A stretch of DNA of 64,000 bases. Origin: Corinectria fuckeliana. Its lineage: Eukaryota; Ascomycota; Sordariomycetes; Hypocreales; Nectriaceae. The stretch lies in assembly GCA_019137255.1 (NCBI GenBank), contig WPDH01000268.1:1-64000 (forward strand). Direction: 5' to 3'. The notes beneath the pieces are model-generated. The model ran no database searches. It saw nothing but the letters and a program-made list of their open reading frames with translations, and was not told the origin of the DNA. Shown here one piece after another: positions 24,365 through 34,492 of the stretch. The translations under genes were made by a program, and so were the position numbers. Every line of letters begins with the position of its first letter. Position 1 is the stretch's first letter.

Positions 24365-24550
24365 ATGAGTCATCCGGAGTACGCAGTCCCGGTATACCTG
24401 GGGCTGCTGGTGTTTTTTGCCGCTGTGTGGATCGGGATCCCCGTCTTGTTCGTAATGATGCTCTTCGTCAGGAATAGCAAGGCTCGCAGTGAGGCTAGGT
24501 GGTTGGAAGAAGGTTACTATCTTTTAAGCGCGGACGGGGAGGAGCACTAA
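24365..24550 (+). CDS. Possible 61-residue single-pass membrane peptide
   Basis: Short ORF with a good start context (ACAAATGA). It has a clear hydrophobic helix (VYLGLLVFFAAVWIGIPVLFVMMLF) followed by a basic stretch (RNSKARSEARW) and an acidic tail. The positive residues after the helix would suit an N-out, C-in orientation. No homologue is recognised. It lies between the MFS gene and the 3' end of the 5'-nucleotidase gene and could be a genuine small protein or a chance ORF. Conservation in relatives would decide. Confidence 0.35.
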   Translation: MSHPEYAVPVYLGLLVFFAAVWIGIPVLFVMMLFVRNSKARSEARWLEEGYYLLSADGEEH

Positions 24551-24671
24551 TCAGATGCGGTTCGAATACTGGATATGATATATACGGGAGGAGTAAACTG
24601 GTTTGTGTCTTTGATAGATGTAGAAAGTAATTGTTTTCCTATTGCCGCCATTGCCATCATCCTATCGTTTT

Positions 24672-26553
24672 TCACCCTTGCAGCAGGCACATGGCTATCG
24701 TGGTGCCGACAACAGCAGCAAGCAGCGAAGCCTTCGCAGTGCTTGCAGAACTGGTGCCCTTGCCACTATCCGCGGACTCGTCGCTATCACTACCGCTGCC
24801 GTCGCTGTCACTGCCGCTGTCGCTGTCATCGTCGCTGCTGCTGCTATTGTCGGCAACCTTCTTGTCGGTTGCGGCGATGCGGTCCTCTAGCTTCACGTCA
24901 AGCGGGCTGTTTTCATCCAGATACTGAATGAGCACCTCGTCTTGGGTATCCAGGCTGACAAAATCCGTCGTGGCTTCCAGGAAGTTGTCGCCGCCGCCAG
25001 CAAGGAAATCCAGCGTGATCATGCGGTACTTCTGGTTGTCCTCGAGGGCCTTGCCGTCAACAGTGAGGCTGATGAGCTTGGAGCCGTTCTTGTTGTCCGG
25101 GTTGAAGGTGACCTTTAGGCTCTTGGAGACCTGGAACCACGACGTGATCTCTTCCTTGTTGTCTTGGTTGATGCCCGTGACGGCACCCTCGAAGATCTCG
25201 TGCAGCTCTGAGCCGGTGTATGTGAGCTGGACGATGGCATTGCCAAAGGGGAACGAGGTCAAGACGTCGCCCCGGGTGATGTCGCCCTTCTCAATGGTGG
25301 CTCGCACGCCGCCGGCGTTGATAAAGGCAAAATCCGGCTTCTCGTCGTCGCTGGCCTGGGCGAGGCGGTAATCGTACATGGCATCGGCCATGACCTGGCC
25401 GAGGAGGCAGTCGTCGTCTTGGCAAGCGGTCTGGTCGAGCTCGATCTTGGTGCTGCCGACCTTCTCGGCGGCGAACTTCTCAAAGGGAACCCTCCAGGCC
25501 TTGATGGTCTTGTTGAGGCCCTTGTCCATCTCCGTCGTGTTGTCCATGTGGATGGGGCCGCCGTGGTACGCAAGGGCCTTGCCGTCGTCGTCAAAGGTGA
25601 CGTCGATGTAGCCGACGTACTCGCCCCATCTGTACGCCGTGACGATGAAGACCTCGTCGCCGTTGAGGTCGTCGACGATGGTAGGGTAGTCGCCCTCGGC
25701 GTTCTCCATGTCGCCCAGAGGCGTGTGGCTGTGGCCGCCGATGATGAGCGAGAGACCCTCCGTCTTGGCGGCGAGCTCCTGGTCCACGTCGTAGCCGATG
25801 TGGGTGAGCGCGACGATGCGCTTGATCTTGGTCGTGTTGCGGATCTCCCAGACCGACTTCTGGACCTCCTCGATGGGGTCCAGGAAGGTCGTCTTGTCAC
25901 CGACGCTGGAGATGCCAGGGGTGGTGTCGGTGGTGACGCCGATGACGGCCAAGTCATGGTCCTCAAAGATGTGGTAGTTCTTGATGGTCTTGTTCAGGCC
26001 CGAGTATTCGCTTTTGACGTTGCACGAGACGACGGGAAAGGTCAGGTTCTGGAGGAACTCGCCCAGCTGCTCGTCGCCGCCGTCCCACTCGTGGTTGCCC
26101 AGCGTCATGGTATCGAACTCGAGCGTGTTGAGGACCTCGGCGATCTTCTCCCCCTTGTAGAAGGAGTAGAAGAGGGTGCCTTGGAACTCGTCGCCCGCGT
26201 TGAGCCACAGGTTGTCCGGGTGCTCCGAGCGCAGCCCGTCGACGGTGTGCTTGATGCGCGCGTAGCCGCCGTAGCAGCCGTCGGACGGATCGTCGCAGTC
26301 GGTGCCGGAGGACTTGAACTCGTCCAGGTGGGCATGGACGTCGTTGACGTGGAAGAAGGCTGCGGATTGGCGTGGGTGTCAGTGTCAATTGGAAGCATTG
26401 CGCAGCGGTGGATGGTGGTTTCGCGGGCTTACACATGTTGTAGTTGCCATCGTCGTCGATGAATCGCTTCGTCATGCGCTTGCTGAAGAGCACATCCTCA
26501 GCGCAGGCCGAGGCCGCCCAGGCGAGCGCAGCCAGGGAAAGAGACGACTTCAT
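24672..26553 (-). CDS. Secreted GPI-anchored 5'-nucleotidase (metallophosphoesterase)
   Basis: Two exons, 26553-26433 and 26359-24672, give 602 residues. Splicing joins NYNM to SFFHVNDVHAHLDEF, restoring the first metallophosphatase motif (D47, H49). Residues 1-18 are a signal peptide (MKSSLSLAALAWAASACA). Further motifs: LNAGDEFQGT, TLGNHEWDGGD (residues 126-135), ALTHIGYDVD and IIGGHSHTPLG. The C-terminal 5_nucleotid_C domain has AFINAGGVRATIEKGDITRGDV and FPFGN. The end is an acidic Ser/Asp repeat linker (SDSGSDSDGSGSDSD) and a hydrophobic tail (ASLLAAVVGTTIAMCLLQG), so a GPI anchor is likely. Such enzymes dephosphorylate extracellular nucleotides for phosphate or nucleoside salvage and can lower extracellular ATP/AMP. 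Strong family call. Confidence 0.94.
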
Positions 26554-29294
26554 GATCCTGTCCGAATTGGAGGATGTCTTGGGTTTACAAAATTTCCCTG
26601 CAAGGTTTCCTCAATCGTCCGGTCACTTGTGTGGGATGGAATGCTCCAGGGACAGCTCACGGGAAACAGAAGGGATCATCGGTGCCTTTAATTCATGCAT
26701 CAACCCAGCCCGCGGATCTCGCTCTATTAGCATCCAGGTGCAACCTTTGATAAGGGATCGTCCCCGCACGTTCTGGCGCGTAGGGACCACAGCAGCAGAT
26801 GGAGCTCCGCGAGGAGGACTGCCAAGACACACGTGGGGATGGCAAGCGGCTTATCGCGACGAAGCTTGCAAAAGGTCGTCGCGCCCTGAAGGGTGGGATT
26901 ACCACATCGCCGGGTCTGTTTGGCTGTAGATTCAGTTTGGCCTCGCAGCGAGTGCGCGTGGGGTTGGCGTTGGTGCCGCCAAGAAAGAGAGGCATCTCCG
27001 GACCCAAGACGGCGTGACAGGCACCGATGGGGAAGGCATTCTTTGAGAGGCGGTTGGCGATGCGCGTTGGCGTGGCAGGGGGTCGATGCGAGTAGTTGTT
27101 ATCGTTGAGGGGTTTGGTGGAGAGACATTGCACTGAGAGGGTCTGAGAGGGTCTGAGAGAAAGACCGAGACAGAGACAGAGGTTGAGACAGGCTGGAAGA
27201 CGAGAGTGACGATGAACGGGAAGCAAATGGAGCATCTTAGATTCCGAACAGGCTTAAACACAAGCATAACGGACCAGGCAATCTCCATTCTAGTAGTTAT
27301 CACAGTATCGACAAGACCCAACCAACCCACACACTCTTCTTGTCCCCCATGCTCGTTCCTATCACCCTCGGCTTACGGCGGCCTCCACATCCCGCAAGCG
27401 GACAAAGCTACGGAGGCAGCGCCGGGCGACTCGGGCGGGGTGCCTGAGCAAGCCGGGGTAAGCGTCTCTCTCTCACCTCTCAGCCTCCTGCGCTGTGCCC
27501 TCTTCAAATACCGAGCTCGCGATGTCGACAAGGCCCGCCGGCGCCAATCTTGATAGCGGTCGGGAGCAGCGTGAGCAGCTTTGCAGATGCCTGTTCCGGT
27601 AAGGCCGGCCCCGGTTTTGCGTCGTCGCATCGAGCTGGGATCTTATCAATAGATACTGAGTCGAGGAGTGAGCAAGTCGACGGAGCACGCTGGGAGTGGC
27701 TTCAGAGCGTCCATGGGCCATGGGGCGTAAATGGTTCTTTTCGGCGCGCGTAATAACTAGTGTGAGCTTTATCGCTGTGGTCGTCTCTACCTTAGTAGGC
27801 CGAGACTTTTGTGGTGTGATGTGAGCGTAGTAGTCCAGGGTCTATCTAGGTCCATCTACACAACATGGCGTCACCCGCATGGCGACCGAATTCAATAGCC
27901 TGCAACGGCACTCCGTAGATGTGCTATGTACTCTGTAATATGTAGATATGAACTGACTTCAGCGGAGTCCACGGCGAGGCCTGGAAGCTCGCCCAGAGGC
28001 CCGTCCCCTCGAATTGATTTCCTAGGCCCAAGTTGTAGAAAGGGCCGTTTGTTGGTCGGCCACTTGCCGGACTCAACCCCGGACCGACTAGTCTGCTGCG
28101 TAAGCTACATTGCACGGCACGTACGAAGTACGTATGTAGTACATACTAAGTTACGTAGTAGTAGCACTGAGGCTAGTAACTAGATGACTTACACGTAATC
28201 AATCTGAGCCCAAAGCGAAAAAAGAAATGCTTGGCATCGCCTGGCCGTCTCGTCACATCAACCGGGATCGAAACGCCCGAAAGCCACCGAAGCGTGTGCT
28301 TTGATGTGCGGGCATCGAGGCCAACGCCACGTCCGTTAGTTGCGCCTCACGCCTTCGCGTCAACACTCCCCCTTCTCCCGCGACTTGGGTCAGAGTCATG
28401 AATCCAACCTTCAGAGTGAGCACTTGTCCTTATTCCAGCTAGTTCGTATATACACGCGTACGGCTTCTCCCAGGAGGTGCGTCACGAATCGCTAGCTCAG
28501 ACACTAGATGCTATGTATGTAGGTACTGCAGATGGCTTACTTCAGCCTTCTGCGTATACATACATGGACGCGGATCTGTGCATCACTGGCGGCAACCGGC
28601 CTGCCACGGGCACAGAGAGAGGGTCTTGTAGTGTCACCAAGATCTGGGCTCTAAAACCAAACATCGCGTCTTGGCTGCGAGATTAGAGTTTAACCGAGCT
28701 ACCGGCTCACAGGCCAACGAGGAGAAAGGGAAAACATCCCCAGCCTAGGATCGAGATGCATCATGTCGGCGGGGGGGCAGATCGGCACCGCAGCTAAGGA
28801 TGATCGTTGCTCCACATCCTCGTCCAAGCAGCAACATGTCCTCGTGATCATTCAAAGAAGAAGCAAAGCTGTGATGATAGCAAAGGAGACAGTGACGTAA
28901 AGATGTCGAAGTGCTCTGCGCCCTCTATCAAGTACTCGGGGTGAGAAGCTCTTGGCCAAGACCGGAATGCCTCCGACCAAGATCCAGCTGACCGCAGATC
29001 GGTTTCCATTTGGCTGGCGTGCTCCTGCAGATGCTACCTCTGCTGCACCTCTTAAAAGTGCAACAAGTTTCCCGCATACACAGAGCGTCTACTCATGCAT
29101 GGTTCGCCCGGGGAGTACGGAATCGGTGTCGGACCCGCCTGGTCAACTAGCAGGTCTGACAGCTCACCTTGGCAATCCAAAGTGAACTACTTGCCTTGGA
29201 TGAATTTGTCAACACGGGTTGCAGGCAGCATCAACACCAAATCAAGCTAAACCGCAGTCTGAATCCTGGGAAAAGGGAGCTCGGCTCTCTTTTT
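26554..29294. other. Intergenic region, no supported gene
   Basis: About 2.7 kb between the nucleotidase promoter and the transposon. It contains a short direct repeat of TCTGAGAGGG near 27130-27160 and otherwise chance ORFs. Composition is normal, without RIP bias, right up to the insertion point. Confidence 0.45.
29287..29294. repeat. Left target-site duplication (8 bp)
   Basis: CTCTTTTT lies immediately outside the left inverted repeat and is repeated exactly at 31962-31969 outside the right one. Confidence 0.9.
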
Positions 29295-29348
29295 GGGACG
29301 TGATATAAAGCATACCAATCTGACTATTAAGCATACCAAATGTGGCTA
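29295..29348 (+). repeat. Left terminal inverted repeat (54 bp)
   Basis: Starts GGGACGTGATATAAAGC and ends AAATGTGGCTA. It is an exact reverse complement of 31908-31961. It contains AAGCATACCAA twice, 21 bp apart, a possible transposase-binding repeat. Confidence 0.95.
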
Positions 29349-31907
29349 AGAGTGGGTCTGTTACCCTGCTAATACTAATACTTAGCCCTCTATATAAATT
29401 TTAGTATAATCTTAAGTGTAGTTATCTTACTACTACTAACTATAACTTTTAGTCACTTAATTATAATAGATAAATTATTTAATATCTCTTTTTTATCTTT
29501 TTAGGCTACCTATAAGGTAATTAATAACTTTATAATAAGGCTAGGCTATAGTCTTATTATCTTATAGAGCTAGCTTAATACTACTAATCTAACCTAAGTT
29601 CTCTTATACTATATAAAAAGCTAGGTTTCTAAAAGTTAAGCTAAGACTAAGACTTATAAATTAAAAAAGTAGTATATAAGCTCTTAAATAACTACTTATA
29701 AATATTAGCTTCTTATTATTAAGAGCCTTAGTAATAACCTTTAGAGACTATAAGTAGTATAAGGTAAAGATTATTAGGATTATAATTATAATATATTACC
29801 TAAAATAACTTTTTCTTAGTACTAAAGCTAGGTACTTATAGTAATAATACTAATAATTATCTTAATATAAAATAATAATATTAGGCTTATATAAATCTTA
29901 ATTAATTTTTAATTTAAAAAGGACTTTTATATTAAGAGTATTATAAGATAAGACCTAAAAAATCTCTTTATAAAGTATTACTAAATAGAGCTTATAAGCT
30001 ATATACTAATTAAGTGGTTATTTAACTAGCTTTAAGATACTAGTATTTTTTTTTAGTATAATAAAAGCCTTATAGGTTATATAATAAGACTATTTATAAC
30101 CTTAAGCACTAAAGTTAATATGCTATTATAATACCTAAATATACTACTTTTTAATAGTATATATAAGACTAATTGCTTTAATATATTACTTTTTAATATA
30201 TATAGCTTAACTTCTTTTTAGTAGACTTTTTAGGTAGTAATAGTTTTTCTTAGTAGTAAGATAATTAGTAACTTCTAGTAAGCTCTAAAAGCACTTATAG
30301 AGTTAATAAAAAAGTATAAAATCCTTTTATTATAAGTTATAATCTTTAACTATAATCTTACTTTTATTAATACTCTTATATAGTACTTACTTTTTTAAAA
30401 TAAGTCTTATCTTCTCTACTATTAGCATATTAATAAGAATATACTTACTAAGATAAAAAGATTTTTCTCTAAGACTACTATTAATCTTATTATAAAGAGA
30501 GCCTCTTAGTACTCTAACTTTTATATCTTTCTTAAGCTTTAGAATTAGCTTATAAAGAGTAATAATACTACTACTTATAAAGCCTAGCTTTAAGAGCTTT
30601 AGTAACCTAGTAAATACTCTTAGAGAGCTATAAATTATATAATAAATATATAGCTTACACCCTAAAGAGACTATATTATTAAATTTATAGTTAATAGTTA
30701 TTATTACTTTAGTTATATAATAATCTTACTTATAAAATCTCTCTATATAGATATAAAATAGCTATTATAGTTAAGCTAAAGTAACTTAATAATAGTCTTT
30801 AAGAAGCTAATAGTCTTTTAAAGAAAGTAAAAAGTTATAATCTAAAAGTAGATTCTTTATAAAAGAAATAAGCTACTATTTTCTACTAATACTTTTCTTT
30901 TTATAATTATTAAAAACTAGATTTCCTTTTATACTCTTAATCTTATTCTTATAAAGCTTTATAAGCTTAATTAAAAGCTTAACCTTTTTACCCCCCCCCT
31001 AGCTAATTATAATCTTTATATAATCTATATTATATATAAGCTACTATATAAGTATAAGCTTTAAAAGCTCCTTAAGAGCTCTAAGCTTATTCTAATAACC
31101 TAAATAATATTATACTAGTACTAGAAGAGGCAGAAGGTAAAAATAAGATAAGATAATAAGAGTATAAGAGATATAATTCTTAATCTCTAAGTTATTAGGA
31201 GAAAAAAGCAGCCTAAGAGGAGTATTACTATTAATAAAAATACCTCTATTAAAAGCACCTATTATAACCCTATTCTTACTAAATATATAAAGATAGCAAA
31301 AAGAGTAAAAGGCTAAGTTACTAAGATAGTAGCCTAGATAGTAATACTACCTCTATTAACTACTTTAGCTACTCTTAAGGTTATATAGTTATTATTATTA
31401 TTAGTATAATAAGAAGAGCTTTAAGTAAGGCTATAATAGGCTAAGCAGGACAGAAATATATATAAGGCTAGTATAATTATACTATAAGCTTATTAGTAGA
31501 CCTTTCTAGCTAATAACTATAACTTTAATAGTAAGCTATCTAGGTTATTACCACCTAAGTTAATACTATCTTTAGCTATAAGACAGACTATTTATAAGCA
31601 TAAGAGTTAATAGTCTTAGACTAATACCCCTAGTAAGTCTCTAATTAATATATAAATTTAGAAGGTTCCTAAGAAGCTAAGTCTTTAAATTTCTATTAAA
31701 TTTAAAGGCTAGTTAGACTAGTAGATTACTAATAATAAAAAGGTAGTATTAGAGATAATAACAGCTAAGATATAAGACAGTAGTAATAATAATAATAGCT
31801 TTAATTAAAAGGGAAGGTAGGAGGCGGAAGACATAGTCAGAGTATTAACTCTGCAGTCCTTATACAAAAATTACAAGGGGCTATAAAATCAGAGCTCTGC
31901 CACTATC

Positions 31908-31961
31908 TAGCCACATTTGGTATGCTTAATAGTCAGATTGGTATGCTTTATATCACGTCCC
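31908..31961 (-). repeat. Right terminal inverted repeat (54 bp)
   Basis: Reverse complement of 29295-29348 with no mismatch, in contrast to the heavily mutated interior. Confidence 0.95.
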
Positions 31962-31969
31962 CTCTTTTT
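31962..31969. repeat. Right target-site duplication (8 bp)
   Basis: CTCTTTTT, identical to 29287-29294. Confidence 0.9.
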
Positions 31970-33485
31970 CAACGACTGACTGGACACGAGGCAACAGTTC
32001 TTGGCACCAGTCTGAAGCAACTCCTCACGTGGCCTCGCAGCTCTGTCCTTGTTAAAAATAGCGTACCTATCGGGATCGAAGGAAACCATGCCAAGCAATC
32101 ATCTTCGAGCACATGGGGGACTCGGAAACGCCGATGCTGCGTCGCATGCCTGCTAGTGGCGCAGGCGGCATGGGGGTGGTTGCGGCCGGCACTCTTCCCG
32201 TCGGCCCTCTGGCGGTTTTGATTTTGCAAGTTTTCGGAGAGGCCAGAGACGGTTGCTTGTAAACGGCTTCCACGACCTTCCTCCAGCTGTGACCGCCTCT
32301 TTAGAGAGAATACGGTGAGGAGGGAGTGGCGCGTGTCGGGGCTGTGATGGAACTGCGGTAGGGGGCATGTGGCTTGGGATAGGAGGCATAGATGACGCCT
32401 TGGTTGCATATTTCCAGGCCGTCTCATGGCTGAGAGATGCATCTGGTAATTGGAATGATTGGACTATTGGCGAGGGCGGGAGTTGAAGGATGCGGGAAGG
32501 GTGGAGAGATGGGGGGAATCCACTTGCTGTCTCTGTTGTTGGTGCTGAGGTTGATGTTGCGATCCCGTAGTGGAGTTGCGGGAGGATGATCGAACGCTTA
32601 AGTTTACATTGGAAGAGCACAGCTCGATGGAGGACGTACCGGCAGGACTCGAGAAAACAGCTCTACGGATTCATGTGGAATTCCCCTGGCATTGATGACT
32701 TCACGAACGAGCAGACAGATTCAATAGCAAGTCCGATCAGCGACCACTACCGTCCTCATCATGGCAGAGCAGCGGCATACAGGGGACGGGGAGTGCAGCC
32801 CAGCCAAGTGCCAGCAACCAACAAACCGACGTCATGTCGCGTGGTCTCGATCAAGCTTTCAGGGTCTGGCCCCCTCGTGCTATTATGGATGGTCTGAAGT
32901 GCCCATCTCTCGCCAAGGCGCGGCCGCAACGGGAAGCGCCAGCCGTCCGCTCAGCTGCAACTCCCGAGCCCAAGCTCCTGGGACAACAGCCAGCAACTCA
33001 ACTCCCGTCCGGCAAATGCTTCTGGGAATCGAGGAGTGGCGCCGTTGAAAATCCGGAGGCTGAAAGGGGGCAAAGGCCAAAGGACCCCCCCCTAGCACTA
33101 GCATGGGGAGATGTAGAGTTCACCCAGGGACCCAAAGAGCCGCCTTGTATGATGCTGAAACCACCCTTGTTCAACCCTTGTTCCATTAGGTCCATGGGCG
33201 TTGCGTACATACTTATGCGGTGAGGCGTTGGGCGCAAGCCTTCCCAAGGGAGACCACACGGGACCCTTTCTTGAAGCCGGACCCAACTCTAAAGTGTCAG
33301 GGTTGTGTAAAGACAGGTCAGTCCAGTTCCGATGGATGTTTAACTTGCCGACTAAAATGAAGACAAAAAAAAACTGCCGAGTCTCCACGCAGTGTGTGTA
33401 CTAGAGTAAGTTGGGCAGTACGTACCCGACGTACATAACAGGGAGGGATCGGACTTTGGGCACCCATCAGAGAGCAACGGTGGGC

Positions 33486-33522
33486 AGGAGGAGGAGGAGG
33501 AGGAGGAGGAGGAGGAGGAGGA
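33486..33522 (+). repeat. GGA trinucleotide microsatellite
   Basis: About twelve consecutive AGG/GGA units in non-coding DNA. Confidence 0.95.
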
Positions 33523-33685
33523 AGACGAGCACGAGCGCCCAAGATGAAGATGAACGAAGCACGTCCCTCATTGTCGAGCACAGCGCCTGGTCACCCGGCT
33601 AAAAGCCGCGTGCGCGCCATTGCTCATCTCACGAGAAAGGGAGCCCCCCTGGCCGGCAGCTGGAAGAGAGTTCGACCCGACAGAC

Positions 33686-33722
33686 GGGGATGGGATGGGG
33701 GATGGGGGACGGGGGATGGGGG
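33686..33722 (+). other. G-quadruplex-prone tract
   Basis: Six runs of three to five G separated by AT or AC dinucleotides (GGGGATGGGATGGGGGATGG and onward). This easily satisfies the usual four-run quadruplex rule. It lies about 770 bp upstream of the regulator start. Function unknown. Confidence 0.6.
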
Positions 33723-34350
33723 CGTCGAAGCTGGAGTACCCTAACTTACAGCCTACGCCCAGGCTACTAATTACTACTATGTATGTACTAATCTACATCC
33801 CATGTAATTAGTAGTACATACCACGTAGTTGCTGGCTGGGCCGGTAAAGCTGGCAACTTGGGAACCTAGCGACCTACCTGGCCGTGGATCAGCGGCAGTG
33901 TACGCATACGGAGGACGGAGCGGAGTACATAGTCTAGGCATACGCACAAGGAGGACCTGGACGACTCGGCACGCCTTGTCAGGAGACTTGAATGGGCCCG
34001 AGACTCGGAGTGCCCGACGGACTTTGTGTGAATATTGCGCTCTGGAGCGTCAGTCAGGTTTTCGTCGTCACTCGTCTGTCGTCACTCGCCGTGGCTCATA
34101 GTCGAGAAGCCCCCAGGCAAGCCCAAGGAAGCCTCTGTGTTTCTCTATCGGTCAATAGAGACACCTTGCCCACCACGCACCTACACGCACCCACACTCAC
34201 ACGCACACTGATAATCACACTGATAATCACACTCACACTCACACTCGCTCTCTCTCACTCTCTCTCACACACACACACATAACTAAAGCAGACTCACGGC
34301 AAGAGACAGCAAGGAAAACAAAGGACCCGATCCAGTGAGGTTTCTCGAGA

Positions 34351-34378
34351 ACACACACACACACACACACACACACAC
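34351..34378 (+). repeat. AC dinucleotide microsatellite in 5' leader
   Basis: Fourteen AC units about 115 bp upstream of the regulator ATG, probably in its 5' UTR. A second CT/CA-rich tract lies at about 34,200-34,280. Confidence 0.9.
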
Positions 34379-34492
34379 GAACCACCTTGGAACAGACCTC
34401 ACCACCATCATCGCTCTCGCTCCCCATACTCGGATGGACACGGCCAGGCCATCCCCTGCGCCCACCGTCCGCGACGACGCCCACAGCCCCCA

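Larger units (their letters stand above)
29295..31961. mobile_element. Decayed TIR DNA transposon (RIP-mutated)
   Basis: A 2,667-bp element bounded by 54-bp perfect inverted repeats and an 8-bp target duplication. The interior (about 29,380-31,810) is extremely AT-rich, with CpA, TpG and CpG nearly absent while CpT, CpC and ApC persist. This is the signature of repeat-induced C-to-T change at CpA on both strands. No ORF of 60 codons survives inside. The last about 100 bp before the right repeat keep a more normal composition. An 8-bp duplication fits hAT-type elements. The GGG-start and long repeats also recall Mutator-like elements, although these usually give 9-10 bp duplications. The class is therefore unresolved. 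Confidence 0.9.
31970..34492. other. Intergenic region and 5' UTR of the regulator gene
   Basis: About 2.5 kb without a convincing gene. It contains microsatellites, a G-rich tract, an imperfect inverted repeat at 33781-33821 (GTATGTACTA ... TAGTACATAC) and a CA/CT-rich leader before the Zn2Cys6 gene. ORFs such as 32153-32620 (-) are low-complexity and unsupported. Confidence 0.45.

Noticed and set aside
32153..32620. 155-codon ORF (-) beside the transposon
   Set aside because: Ser/Pro-rich, no ATG in good context, no family; not enough to call.
33781..33821. Imperfect inverted repeat as a MITE
   Set aside because: Only about 20 bp per arm with mismatches, and no flanking duplication seen.
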